A DNA stretch of 64,000 nucleotides from Hyphomicrobium sp. (GCA_022843145.1 JALHOF010000003.1:124001-188000), one strand, 5' to 3'; positions 34,826 to 44,135 are shown, counted from the first letter of the stretch. A program made the numbers and translations. Notes: generated from the letters alone by a model not told the origin.

Positions 34826-37444
34826 TCACACAGTACCGGCCGCTTCCCGTATCAACGCTTCGGCCGCCTCCCGCAGAACCGCCTCGCGTCCCGCGCCGGC
34901 TACCGGTTCCACACCCATTTCGAGCAGGATCGGCACCGACAGTGGTGACACGACGTCGAGCGCGCGATGCCTGATTCGTCCACGAATGCGCCGAAGAAAG
35001 TCGCCGAGCCGTGCGATGTCGAGTAGTCCTGTCGCCGCATCGTTCCACGCCGCCTCAAGGAGAATGTGCGTCGGATCGTGCTTGCGCAAGACATCGTAGA
35101 CGAGATCGGTGGACATCGTGACTTGCCTGCCGGACTTTTCCCGTCCCGGGTGACGACGCTCGATCAGCCCGGCGATGACCGAGACATGGCGAAATGTCCG
35201 CTTCATCAGGCTCGATTGCGCGAGCCAAGCATCGAGGTCGTCTCCGAGCATATCTTCCTCGAAGAGCCGGTCGAGCATGATTGTGCCGCGTGCGATCATC
35301 GATCCGAGATCAGCGGCACACCAAAGCGACAGGCCATAGTCGCTGGCGACGAACCCGAGTGGCCGAGCGCCGAGCCGGTCTAGACGCCGGGTCATCAGCA
35401 TCCCGAGCGTCTGATGCGCCAGCCGGCCTTCGAACGGATAGCAGACGAGATGATAGCGCTGGCCGTGTGGGAACGTCTCGACGAGGACCTCGTTGGCGGC
35501 AGGTATCAACGACCGTTGGTCTTGCAGGTCGAGCCACTCGGCTACGGGTCGAGGCAGGCCCGACCACGCCGAGCGATCCGCCAGCATCGTACGCACGCGC
35601 TCCGCCAAATGCGTCGACATCGGAAACCGGCCGCCGGCGTAACTCGGGATCACCGGGTCCGACGCCGTCGCTCGGCTGACCAGAACCTCGGTGTCGCGGA
35701 TGCCTTCGAGACGCACTACTTCGCCAGCGAAGACGAAGGCATCGCCAGGCCGCAATTGAGCCGCGAAGTACTCGTCGACCTCACCGAGAACCCGCCCGCC
35801 CACCAACGGCTTCGTGGCCGACTTCGAGACGCCGGCCTTGGCTTGGGCCGTTGGGCGACGACCTGCGAGGCGCACCTTGAGCATCGGGGCTTCGACGATG
35901 GTGCCGGCATTCAAGCGATATTGCTGGGCGAAACGCGGATGGGCGAGCCGCATGCGTCCGTCTGGCATGGTCACGAGTTTCGCGAACTTGTCGTAGGCGC
36001 GGAGCGCGTAGCCGCCGTCCGTGACGAAACCGACGATCCGGTCGAAATGATCGCGGGTCAACATCGAATAAGGTGCCGCGGATCGCATTTCGGCGAAGAG
36101 TTCGTCGGGACGGAACGGCGCCTGGCAAGCCATGCCCAGAACATGCTGCGCGAGAACGTCGAGCGATCCGGTGCGGGCGTGCACGGCATCCTGCTCTCCC
36201 GCGAGCGCTGCTTGCTGTGCGGCTCGGCATTCCAGCACTTCGAAGCGGTTGGCTGGAACGAGCAACGCCTTCGATGCTTCATCGAGCCGGTGGTTGGAAC
36301 GGCCGATCCTCTGAAGCAGTCGGCTCGATCCTTTCGGCGCGCCGACATTGACGACCAGATCGACGTCGCCCCAGTCGATCCCGAGGTCGAGCGTCGACGT
36401 CGCCACCACCGCCCGCAATTTGCCCGCCGCCATCGCCGCCTCGACCTTGCGGCGCTGCGTCGCGTCGAGAGATCCGTGGTGCAGGCCGATCGGCAGATTG
36501 GCGTCGTTGATCCGCCACAGCTCCTGGAAGACCAGCTCCGCCTGCATTCGGGTGTTGACGAACACCAGCGTGAGTTTGTGCGCGGAAATGCTTTCGAGGA
36601 TCCGCAGCATGGCATAGCGCGCGGAATGTCCCGACCACGGCACCGGCTCGTCAATCTCGAGAATCTCGATGATCGGATGTGCCCCGCCACTCGCAACGAC
36701 GAGCCCGGAAAGCGCAGTTTCGGTATCAGGCGCGCGTTGGGCGGCGAGATAGGCTCGCAATTCGGATGGACGTGCGACGGTGGCCGACAAGCCGATGGTC
36801 ATGAGATCGGGCGAGAGGGCGCGCAGCCGGGCAAGATCAAGGGCGAGAAGGTCGCCGCGCTTGGAGCCGGCCAAGGCATGCAATTCGTCGAGGATCACGG
36901 TGTCGAGGTCGGCGAACAAGTATGCCGCGTCGGGATGGGCGAGGAGCAACGCGATCTGCTCGGGTGTCGTAAGCAGGATGTGCGGCGGCCGCGTCCGCTG
37001 CCGCTGACGGCGGGAGGCCGACGTATCGCCTGTACGCGTCTCGGTGCGGATGCCGAGGCCCATTTCGCCGATGGGCGCGACGAGATTGCGCGCGATATCG
37101 ACGGTCAGTGCCTTGAGGGGCGACACATAGAGGGTGTGCAGGCCGGCACCTTTCAGTGCTCGCTTCTTGTCCGAAAGCCCGACGAGGCTCGGCAGAAATC
37201 CGGACAGAGTTTTGCCCGCACCCGTCGGCGCGACGAGCAGCGTCGATTGCCGCGCGCTTCCAGCTGCGAGCAGTGCAAGCTGGTGCGCCCGGGGAGTCCA
37301 TCCGCGGCTTTTAAACCAGCGGGCAAAAGACTCCGGCAATAGATCCGGCTCGGTGCCCTTGGGTTTACGTTCGCTGCCCGGGCGCTTGCGAGCGGCCTCT
37401 GGGCGTGCGCGTTTTGAGGTTGGGACAGACGCGGGAGCTGACAT
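34826..37444 (-). CDS. Ligase-associated DEXH-box helicase (Lhr-type)
   Basis: An 872-residue superfamily 2 helicase. After a basic, disordered N-terminus (1-30): Walker A APTGAGKT (72-79), the DELH box (186-189), motif III LSATV (219-223), RecA2 with VFVNTRMQAELVF and the QRIGRSNH arginine-finger motif, then a winged helix and the C-terminal Lhr-type beta domain. The family translocates 3'-5' on single-stranded DNA and unwinds DNA or RNA-DNA; in the ligase-associated set it partners PdeM. Length is close to the usual 800-850. It is divergent from the DUF6460-like gene. Confidence 0.93.
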   Translation of the reverse strand: MSAPASVPTSKRARPEAARKRPGSERKPKGTEPDLLPESFARWFKSRGWTPRAHQLALLAAGSARQSTLLVAPTGAGKTLSGFLPSLVGLSDKKRALKGAGLHTLYVSPLKALTVDIARNLVAPIGEMGLGIRTETRTGDTSASRRQRQRTRPPHILLTTPEQIALLLAHPDAAYLFADLDTVILDELHALAGSKRGDLLALDLARLRALSPDLMTIGLSATVARPSELRAYLAAQRAPDTETALSGLVVASGGAHPIIEILEIDEPVPWSGHSARYAMLRILESISAHKLTLVFVNTRMQAELVFQELWRINDANLPIGLHHGSLDATQRRKVEAAMAAGKLRAVVATSTLDLGIDWGDVDLVVNVGAPKGSSRLLQRIGRSNHRLDEASKALLVPANRFEVLECRAAQQAALAGEQDAVHARTGSLDVLAQHVLGMACQAPFRPDELFAEMRSAAPYSMLTRDHFDRIVGFVTDGGYALRAYDKFAKLVTMPDGRMRLAHPRFAQQYRLNAGTIVEAPMLKVRLAGRRPTAQAKAGVSKSATKPLVGGRVLGEVDEYFAAQLRPGDAFVFAGEVVRLEGIRDTEVLVSRATASDPVIPSYAGGRFPMSTHLAERVRTMLADRSAWSGLPRPVAEWLDLQDQRSLIPAANEVLVETFPHGQRYHLVCYPFEGRLAHQTLGMLMTRRLDRLGARPLGFVASDYGLSLWCAADLGSMIARGTIMLDRLFEEDMLGDDLDAWLAQSSLMKRTFRHVSVIAGLIERRHPGREKSGRQVTMSTDLVYDVLRKHDPTHILLEAAWNDAATGLLDIARLGDFLRRIRGRIRHRALDVVSPLSVPILLEMGVEPVAGAGREAVLREAAEALIREAAGTV

Positions 37445-37592
37445 CTCTATACCGATGGACGGTCACGGCGCCGTCGTGTCGCCTCTGACCGGAGACTATG
37501 CTAAGCCGACGGCGCGGGACATCTGGCTCGTCCCGGACATACCGGCGTGAAACGATTTACGACGCATTCAATCGAACGAGAGGACAAGCTGC

Positions 37593-37874
37593 ATGGATCG
37601 CAACACCATATTCGGCGGCAATCCGCTCGGCGTCATCCTCCGCCTGGCGGTGCTTTCCATCGTCGTCGGTATCGTGCTGTCCGCGCTCGGGATCACCCCG
37701 CGCAATTTCCTCTATCATATCGATCTGATCGTGCGTCGGATCTACGACATGGGTTTTGGCGCGATCGAGTGGATCCTCGGGTACATGGCCGTCGGCGCGA
37801 TGGTGGTCGTGCCGATCTGGCTGATTGCCCGCGTCATGGGCTTCGGCCGACGCGCCGACGATGGACCGCGGTGA
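37593..37874 (+). CDS. Small inner-membrane protein, DUF6460-like
   Basis: A 93-residue protein with two hydrophobic helices (about 12-32 and 62-85) separated by an amphipathic segment ITPRNFLYHIDLIVRRIYD. The N-terminal NPLGVILRLAVLSIVVGIVLSALG pattern (in pieces) resembles small Hyphomicrobiales proteins I associate with DUF6460. Function unknown. A purine-rich GAGAGGA lies about 10 bases before the ATG. Divergent from the helicase gene. Confidence 0.75.
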   Translation: MDRNTIFGGNPLGVILRLAVLSIVVGIVLSALGITPRNFLYHIDLIVRRIYDMGFGAIEWILGYMAVGAMVVVPIWLIARVMGFGRRADDGPR

Positions 37875-37916
37875 CGCTGCGCCTCGTTTGCTGACCCGTC
37901 GAATCCTGTGGCCGTC

Positions 37917-38186
37917 TCAGCGCCGTTCCACTTTCTCGAATGTGCGGCCGAAGCTGCTCCAGCGGCCAGTCGTAATACAGCTGCGCTTTTCGCCGTCGCA
38001 GTGGAACTGGCAGAAGCCCCGTCCGGCCTGCTTGACGCATTCGTTCATGCACTGTTTGTGAATGAACGTGCAGGTCAACTTGGGTGCTGCGGCGGCGTGC
38101 TGGATTCCGGTCGCGCCGCCGACCGCCGTGAGTGCCAATGCCAGCAGCAGTGTCTTGTCTGAGCGGGTGGTGTGTGCCGTCGGCAT
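37917..38186 (-). CDS. Small secreted cysteine-rich protein
   Basis: An 89-residue protein with a signal peptide (about 11-34, LLLALALTAVGGATGIQHAAA) and six cysteines in the mature part arranged C-x6-C-x3-C-x8-C-x3-C-x6-C, all within about 35 residues. The even number and tight spacing point to three disulfides or a metal-binding fold. ATG 38186 has GGAG at suitable distance; an in-frame ATG at 38207 is less well placed. It lies 46 bases upstream of the pyrD stop side and converges on the DUF6460-like gene. No family recognised. Confidence 0.72.
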   Translation of the reverse strand: MPTAHTTRSDKTLLLALALTAVGGATGIQHAAAAPKLTCTFIHKQCMNECVKQAGRGFCQFHCDGEKRSCITTGRWSSFGRTFEKVERR

Positions 38187-38232
38187 GTTCGTCTCCAATG
38201 GTCGCATCGACTGTGGCGTGTGGTGTGTGGCG

Positions 38233-39324
38233 TCAAGCGGGCAGCGGCTTGGCCGCCCAGTGCGCCGACCTTCGACCAGTCAATTCCGAGATCGAGCGGA
38301 CGCCGGCTGAGCGTACGGTTTCGGCGAGATGAGCATTGATCCGGTCGATAAGCCCGGCACCGTTGTAGATCAGCCCGGTATAGAGCTGCAGCAGTGTCGC
38401 GCCGGCATCGATCTTCTGCAGCGCAGTCTCGCCACTGTCGATACCGCCGATCCCGATAAGCGGCACTTTCCCGCCCGACAGGGCGTGTACCCGTGCGAGC
38501 ACGATTGTCGAACGCTCGAATAGCGGCCGGCCGGACAGCCCACCCAATTCGGCGGCCTCGCGAGATTTGAGCAGCGGGCGGGCGAGAGTGGTGTTGGAAA
38601 CGGCGATACCGTCGACCGCATGTGCCACCAGCCGTTCGACGATCGCGGGCAGGTCCGCCTCGTCAATATCGGGTGCGATCTTGACGACGATCGGCCGCTT
38701 CGGCCCGCCACGCGCGACCAAGGCTTCGCGTGCGGACATCACGCGGTCAAGCAATTCGGCGAGCGCCGCTGGCGCCTGCAGGTCGCGAAGTCCGGGCGTG
38801 TTGGGAGACGAAATGTTGACGGTAAAATAGCTCGCGACCGCGTTGAACGCTTCCAGTCCGCGCACATAGTCGGCTGCGCGGTCTGTGGCGTCCTTGTTCG
38901 CACCGATGTTGACGCCGACGATGCCTCTGGCCGGACGCCGTTGCAGTCGGGCAAGTGCGGCGGCGTGTCCGCCGTTGTTGAATCCGAGCCGGTTGATGAC
39001 GGCGCGGTCCTCGATCAGCCGAAATACTCGCGGCTTGGGGTTTCCGGATTGCGGTAGCGGCGTAACCGTGCCGATCTCCGCAAAGCCACACCCTATCGCC
39101 AGCACGGCGTCGGGCACGCGCGCGTCCTTGTCGAACCCAGCGGCGACACCGACCGGATTGGGGAACGCGAGGCCGAGCGCCGATACCGTGAGTTCAGGAC
39201 GGCCGCCGCCTGCGTGCCGGGGGTGAACGCCCCTTTCGAGTGCCTTCAGAGTGGCCTCGTGAGCGTCCTCGGGCTGCAACATGAACAGCATCGGGCGTGC
39301 GGCGTCGAGCAAGCGGTCAAGCAT
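38233..39324 (-). CDS. pyrD: Dihydroorotate dehydrogenase (quinone), class 2
   Basis: A 363-residue FMN enzyme that oxidises dihydroorotate to orotate with quinone as acceptor in pyrimidine synthesis. The N-terminal helix pair (about 1-35) is the membrane/quinone-binding extension that marks class 2. Catalytic region FTVNISSPNTPGLRDLQ with serine at 172/173; VAAGFDKDA and NRLGFNNGG are FMN/substrate contacts; IGIGGIDSGE near the C-terminus binds FMN phosphate. Its ATG overlaps the stop of the DUF952 gene as ATGA, so translation is coupled. Confidence 0.96.
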   Translation of the reverse strand: MLDRLLDAARPMLFMLQPEDAHEATLKALERGVHPRHAGGGRPELTVSALGLAFPNPVGVAAGFDKDARVPDAVLAIGCGFAEIGTVTPLPQSGNPKPRVFRLIEDRAVINRLGFNNGGHAAALARLQRRPARGIVGVNIGANKDATDRAADYVRGLEAFNAVASYFTVNISSPNTPGLRDLQAPAALAELLDRVMSAREALVARGGPKRPIVVKIAPDIDEADLPAIVERLVAHAVDGIAVSNTTLARPLLKSREAAELGGLSGRPLFERSTIVLARVHALSGGKVPLIGIGGIDSGETALQKIDAGATLLQLYTGLIYNGAGLIDRINAHLAETVRSAGVRSISELTGRRSAHWAAKPLPA

Positions 39325-39692
39325 CAGCCGAGTAGCTCCGGAACGACAGGTACACCGTCATGATCGAGCGGCAGCGGCATGACCGCGATGGCCGCAGAAA
39401 CCGGCAGCGGCCCATAGTGATGCGGAAAGAGGTCGCCACCCCGGGACGGCTCCCAGACGAGGGCCGCGCCGAGTGGCCCGGTTGCGATGGCGACGAGCAC
39501 CAGGTCGGGCAAATCTCGAAAATACTTGGCGGCCGTTGCTGCAACCTGATGTTGCGCGGAGAGATGAATATACCCATCGCGGTGATCGTCCGCGGAACCG
39601 GGATACTGGCCGACGCGGCAGGCGTCGTCCCATGCTGCACGCGGGCAGATTTTATAAACGCAGGGCGTTGCAACGGTCTCGATTGACGGCAT
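39324..39692 (-). CDS. DUF952 family protein
   Basis: A 122-residue soluble protein with the DUF952 signature: VYKICPRAAWDDA at the N-terminus, DGYIHLSAQHQV in the middle, LVLVAIAT and DLFPHHYGPLPVSAAIAV later. The fold is related to glutathione-S-transferase-like/phosphoribosyl domains of unknown activity. It shares a 4-base ATGA overlap with pyrD, so the two are made together; this arrangement recurs in Hyphomicrobiales. Function unknown. Confidence 0.9.
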   Translation of the reverse strand: MPSIETVATPCVYKICPRAAWDDACRVGQYPGSADDHRDGYIHLSAQHQVAATAAKYFRDLPDLVLVAIATGPLGAALVWEPSRGGDLFPHHYGPLPVSAAIAVMPLPLDHDGVPVVPELLG

Positions 39693-39884
39693 GCGCGTAG
39701 CGGGTTCCGGCTGTTATGGAAAGTCTGCCTTATTGTCTCTGCTGGTGCATACCGTGGATTGGTGGCGGCGCAAAGGTCGCGCTGGCTATGCTGCGACACG
39801 ACGATGCTTGAATGCCCGGAACAGGATGACCTATTTAGCGCCATATAATTCCAGACGTTGAGCAAATGTTGTGGACGAGGCTGC

Positions 39885-41660
39885 ATGTTTTCAAAACTGC
39901 CGACCGCGTCTTTGACGGTCGCGGAACTTCTTTCAGGGCCGTTCCGCTTCGCCGTTCCACCCTATCAGCGCCCGTATTCATGGACGCGTGAGGAAGCTGG
40001 TCAGCTTCTCGAGGATCTCATGTCCGCCGCCGGTCTCGACGATCAGGCGGTCTCCGATCCAGACTATTTTCTCGGCACGGTTCTGCTCATGGATCGCGGT
40101 GGTCAAGACGACTGGCCTGGCAGATCCGCACCCCTCGCCGTCAAAGGCGTTGAAGATGAAGCCGATCGGGTCGTGGATATCGTCGATGGACAACAGCGTC
40201 TCGTGACGCTGTCGGTCCTGGCTGCGGTCCTCAGAGATTCCGATGGCGGCGCAGAAAGTGAAGTTTGGTCGCGTCTCGACGCTTTGCTCGCCTTGCCGGG
40301 TACCGGGCGCCCAGGGGCGAGGCCGCGGGAGTTCCGGCTCGATCTGCCGACAAGCGATCAAGTCTACCTGACGCGTTACGTGCTCACGCCGGGTGCAACC
40401 GGCCAAAACCCGGCGGACGACGATGAGGACGACGACGGAGGTACGGGCGCACGAAGCCTGATCGAGGTTCGCGATCATTTCATCGCCGTTGTCAGGGGGT
40501 TCGAAAGCGAGGCGCGCCGCATACTGGCCAGGTACATTTGCGATCGCGCACACGTCGTTGCGATCCTGACGCGCGACATCGATCGAGCGCACCGCTATTT
40601 CAAGGTTTTGAACGACCGCGGCCGGCCGCTGATGCGGAGCGATATCCTGAAGGCAGAAGTGCTGAGCGAGATCTCTGCCGAGCGTTCCGCGGAGGCTCAT
40701 GAGATCTGGGACCGAGCGAACCGGGTTCTCGGAGACAGATTCGATGTCCTGTTCGGGCATCTGAGGTCCATCTATGGCTCAAATCGCGGGCAGGTCATCA
40801 ATGCCGTGCGCAGTGTCGTTAGCGCGGCCGGCGGCGCTGAGCCGTTCGTGCTTCGCACACTGTCGCCGATGTCGGATGCCTATCGTCAGATCCTGGGCGC
40901 CCACGCGGGCGTCAGCGGCCTGCCGGCGGACGCCGAGCGACCGCTCGTCTACCTCAGCCGGCTCAACGGTGAAGAATGGGTGCCGTCGGCGATGCTCAGC
41001 ATCCGCAGGCATCATGAAGGTGACCCCGGGGGAATTGCGTTGCTGGCCGAAATCGATCGTCAGGCCCATCTCATGCGGCTGTTGCTCATCGGCCGTGACA
41101 AGCGCGTCAGCCGCTTTGCAGCCATCGCCGCCGCGATCCGTTCGGGTCAACCGGCGATCTCGGCATCGATGCTATTCCAACCCAGCCGCGAAGAACTGAA
41201 GGCCATCGCGTTCAACCTGCAATCGCTTTGGCGGCGCAACCCGAGCTTCGCCAAACTGCTGCTGCTCCGGATCTCCGATGAGATCGCCGGGACGTTGAAC
41301 CGCGTCGATCCGGCCACGCTCAGCGTCGAGCATGTCCTTCCGCAGCGTCCGTCGAAAAAGAGCAATTGGAAGCGCATTTTCAAGGATGCCGACGAGCGTG
41401 AGGCGCTGACGCAGTGTCTCGGCAATCTCGCTCTGGTCTCGGAGCGCCGGAACGAGACGCTGAGCAATGACGACTTTGACATCAAGCGGCCGGTTCTAGC
41501 GCGCACGGCAAGTGATAACCCGGCAGCGGCATTGCTGGATGATGTAATCAAGGCGAGCACATGGGGTCCCTCGGAGATCCGCGCCCGGGACGCACGCATG
41601 ACGAAAATTGTCGAACAGTTTTTGCGAATTGACGTGAACGCCGCCGGCGGAAAGCGCTAG
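39885..41660 (+). CDS. DUF262-DUF1524 protein A (GmrSD/BrxU/SspE-like nuclease)
   Basis: A 591-residue fusion. N-terminal DUF262: VPPYQRPYSW (24-33) and VDIVDGQQRLVTLSVL with the NTPase-type motif DGQQR (101-105). C-terminal DUF1524 HNH-like nuclease: LSVEHVLPQ with His483, then CLGNLALVSERRNETLSNDDF supplying the Asn residues. Fused DUF262-DUF1524 proteins include GmrSD, BrxU and SspE, which cut modified (glucosylated or phosphorothioate-type) phage DNA; an acidic insert DDDEDDDGG lies near 180. ATG 39885 is preceded by GAGG; TTG 39858 would add nine residues. A second, divergent copy follows 175 bases downstream. No methylase, Dnd/Ssp or BREX gene is adjacent. Confidence 0.9.
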   Translation: MFSKLPTASLTVAELLSGPFRFAVPPYQRPYSWTREEAGQLLEDLMSAAGLDDQAVSDPDYFLGTVLLMDRGGQDDWPGRSAPLAVKGVEDEADRVVDIVDGQQRLVTLSVLAAVLRDSDGGAESEVWSRLDALLALPGTGRPGARPREFRLDLPTSDQVYLTRYVLTPGATGQNPADDDEDDDGGTGARSLIEVRDHFIAVVRGFESEARRILARYICDRAHVVAILTRDIDRAHRYFKVLNDRGRPLMRSDILKAEVLSEISAERSAEAHEIWDRANRVLGDRFDVLFGHLRSIYGSNRGQVINAVRSVVSAAGGAEPFVLRTLSPMSDAYRQILGAHAGVSGLPADAERPLVYLSRLNGEEWVPSAMLSIRRHHEGDPGGIALLAEIDRQAHLMRLLLIGRDKRVSRFAAIAAAIRSGQPAISASMLFQPSREELKAIAFNLQSLWRRNPSFAKLLLLRISDEIAGTLNRVDPATLSVEHVLPQRPSKKSNWKRIFKDADEREALTQCLGNLALVSERRNETLSNDDFDIKRPVLARTASDNPAAALLDDVIKASTWGPSEIRARDARMTKIVEQFLRIDVNAAGGKR

Positions 41661-41835
41661 TCTTTGCTCCGATGATGCCGGCTTGTTTTTCTAGTTTCAT
41701 ACGCTAGCTCGGAGAGGGAAAGACCGGGTTCGCGTAGGTCTACGAGTTTCTTCGAACCACTCGATCTTACTTGCCAGTTGGGCCGTGGTGCGTCGTATCC
41801 GCATCTCACTCGGCGTGTCCTGGAGCGAACTTCCC

Positions 41836-43485
41836 ATGCCCCGCCTGCTTACCGTCGAGGTTCGCACCGTGAGCGAGTTGTTCGCCACAGGACGGGGCTT
41901 CCGGCTGCCGTGGTTTCAGCGCGCCTACTCCTGGCGGACCCAGCAAGTCGCCCGTCTCATCGGTGATCTCCTGGAAGCCGCAGACCGGAAAGATGGTGCG
42001 GAGTTCCTGCTTGGAAACTTGATGCTCGCGGACACGCCAGGACGAGAGCGTCTGGCCATCGTCGATGGGCATCAGCGGATCATGACACTCACCATCGTCG
42101 CGTCCATTCTGCGCGATATCGAGGCGCTCGGCCCCCTGCGATCGCGGCTCGAAGCTGCGGTCGGGAGCGCCGGCGGCAATTATCAGCTGGAGCCACAATC
42201 CAACATCGCAGCGTTCCTCGAACGGTACGTGCAGAGAGAAGGCGCCACGGCCGCTGAAGTCGACGAAAGCGAGGAGGCCTTCTCCGACAGCGAGCGTTGT
42301 GTCGTCGAGGTGCGCGAATATGTCTTGAGCCGACTTCAGAACCGGAACGGCGAGAGTACGGTTCGGGCCGGCCTCGCATCGTACCTCCTCGACCAGTGCA
42401 AGGTGATCGTTCAACTCTATGACAGCGAAGACTATGCGTGGCGGGTTCTCGATGTCGAGGAGACGACGCGGCTCGCGTTCTTTCCCGGCGCACAGGCGAA
42501 GGCGACGATTCTGGGCGTTATCCCGATCAAAGAACGGGAGGCAGCAAGCCGGACTTGGGAACGTTGCGAGGAGCGGATCGGCACCGCCGGCGTCGGCGAG
42601 GTCCTCGGCTGCATCCGCATCCTCAAGTCGCGCAAGCGCTCCGAGCGGCCAGTAGAGTTCGACATTTGTAGTCTGTTCGATGTCGACCGGGGCGGCCGCG
42701 TTTTTCTCGAACATTGGCTCGAGCCAAGCGTCGTTCGTTACGAGCGGTTGCGAGGCAGGAGCCGTTCGGAGGCCTGGCCGCTCGGGATCGGGGGCGCCAT
42801 CGAGACGCTCAACTGGATCGAGCCGGCTATCTGGATGCCCGCGGCCATGCATTGGCTCGCCTCACGGCAGCCCACCGACGAGGCCGCGCCGGATTTCTTC
42901 CGCCGTGTCGAACGTCTCACCTGGCTGTTGCGAATTGCAGGTGTCGATCCGTCAAATCAGGTCAGACGGATGATCAGCGTGATTGATCAGCTCGACGGAG
43001 GCAGGCAACCGGCCGACATGCCGGCTCTCACGATCGAACCGTCGTTGCGACAAGACGCGATCGCGAGCCTTCGCTCTCAGAACTTCTGTCTGAAGCATCA
43101 TGCGCATCTCGTGCTGCGCCGCTTGAGCGTCCTAATGGGACGCGACTCGGGGCCGGTCGATCGAAAGAACGTGACGATCGAACATATGCTGCCGCGCAAC
43201 CCGGACAAAAGCCGCCGCTGGTGGAAGGCGTTCTCTTCAGAGAAAGTCGTGAAGGCGCACGTCAACCGCCTCGGCAACCTGACGTTTCTGTCCCACAAGG
43301 ACAATCAAGCCGCAGCGACCAAGGACTGGCCAGAAAAGCGCGGAATTCTCGCGCAGTCCGGCTTTGTCTTGTCCGAGCAGGCGGCCGAAGCAGCGGAGTG
43401 GGACCGTGCTGCGATCCTCGCCCGCGGGGAAATACTGATCGGAATTCTGATGCGCGACTGGGATCTGCCGATCGACCCGCCGTGA
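41836..43485 (+). CDS. DUF262-DUF1524 protein B, variant DGHQR motif
   Basis: A 549-residue relative of the preceding gene, same order: DUF262 with LPWFQRAYSW (24-33) and AIVDGHQRIMTLTIV (DGHQR, 77-81, where the family usually has DGQQR), a long middle helical region, then DUF1524 with VTIEHMLPRNP (His450) and RLGNLTFLSHKDNQAAATKDW. Both nuclease motifs look intact. Overall it is only distantly similar to protein A, so this is not a recent duplication. ATG 41836 has GGAG at 41822-41825; GTG 41785 is an alternative. The pair probably acts together, perhaps as a heteromeric type IV restriction-like system. Confidence 0.88.
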   Translation: MPRLLTVEVRTVSELFATGRGFRLPWFQRAYSWRTQQVARLIGDLLEAADRKDGAEFLLGNLMLADTPGRERLAIVDGHQRIMTLTIVASILRDIEALGPLRSRLEAAVGSAGGNYQLEPQSNIAAFLERYVQREGATAAEVDESEEAFSDSERCVVEVREYVLSRLQNRNGESTVRAGLASYLLDQCKVIVQLYDSEDYAWRVLDVEETTRLAFFPGAQAKATILGVIPIKEREAASRTWERCEERIGTAGVGEVLGCIRILKSRKRSERPVEFDICSLFDVDRGGRVFLEHWLEPSVVRYERLRGRSRSEAWPLGIGGAIETLNWIEPAIWMPAAMHWLASRQPTDEAAPDFFRRVERLTWLLRIAGVDPSNQVRRMISVIDQLDGGRQPADMPALTIEPSLRQDAIASLRSQNFCLKHHAHLVLRRLSVLMGRDSGPVDRKNVTIEHMLPRNPDKSRRWWKAFSSEKVVKAHVNRLGNLTFLSHKDNQAAATKDWPEKRGILAQSGFVLSEQAAEAAEWDRAAILARGEILIGILMRDWDLPIDPP

Positions 43486-43824
43486 GGTTGCGCCGGCGCC
43501 AGAGACCGCGCAGGAACAGTGTCTTTTGCGGACGGGCGGAGCCCTTGTTCTGCGCGAGACTACAACCCACTCGTTTTATTGCCATTTTTGTGTGGTGACT
43601 CAACTTGTCAGGCGCGATGTGTCCGAGTCCCCGTCTGCTCAATCGACAGCTTCAATTCCGTTCTCGCGCTGGTCGCCCTCGGTGGCCGCGAACGCCTTGA
43701 CTTAGGTCGAGCGCTCGAGGGCGGCTGAGCGTCGTGCGTTGCCGTGCGTGCCGCTGGCGATCTTGAAGCCCAAGATCGGCTGGCGAGCAATTTCGAAACA
43801 CAGGTTCACGCACAGGACATCAAC
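43486..43824. other. Gap between the DUF262 pair and a small gene
   Basis: About 340 bases. I see no open frame with family-like content, no RNA fold I recognise and no clear terminator; a few short overlapping frames are GC artefacts. Confidence 0.5.
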
Positions 43825-44058
43825 ATGGAACCCAAAATCATTGTTCTCATCACCATGCTGTCGCTGCCGAACGGCGATAGCGGCGTGAACGTCAAACCGT
43901 TCCCAACAGTGGATCTCTGCGCTGAAGCGGCCAATATCGAGGTCACCGATCCGTTCGTTGCGGAAGCCGAATGCGCCGAACTCGAAGACGGGAAACTAAC
44001 ACTGAGCTTCGGCCGCGCCGCCATTGGCCGAACTGCGGAGCGGAAACCCAAGGTGTGA
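43825..44058 (+). CDS. Small hypothetical protein
   Basis: A 77-residue protein beginning MEPKIIVLITMLSLPNGDSG. The N-terminal third is hydrophobic but reads more like a beta strand than a signal peptide; the middle has two cysteines (DLCAEAANIE, AECAELEDG). The ATG at 43825 is favoured because codons upstream in this frame (to 43744) are poor. Plausibly real, since small proteins with a similar 'phosphate/time-like' layout occur in Hyphomicrobiales, but I cannot name a family. Convergent with the small membrane gene at 44136. Confidence 0.5.
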   Translation: MEPKIIVLITMLSLPNGDSGVNVKPFPTVDLCAEAANIEVTDPFVAEAECAELEDGKLTLSFGRAAIGRTAERKPKV

Positions 44059-44135
44059 CCGGTTCACGCAGCGCGTCGTTGAGGCCTTCCGCAACAGACC
44101 TCGAACGGCGCGCCGCGAGCCGGTAAAAAAGTGAT

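Noticed and set aside
35414..37342. Antisense frame of 642 codons over the helicase
   Set aside because: Shadow; helicase motifs are intact on the minus strand.
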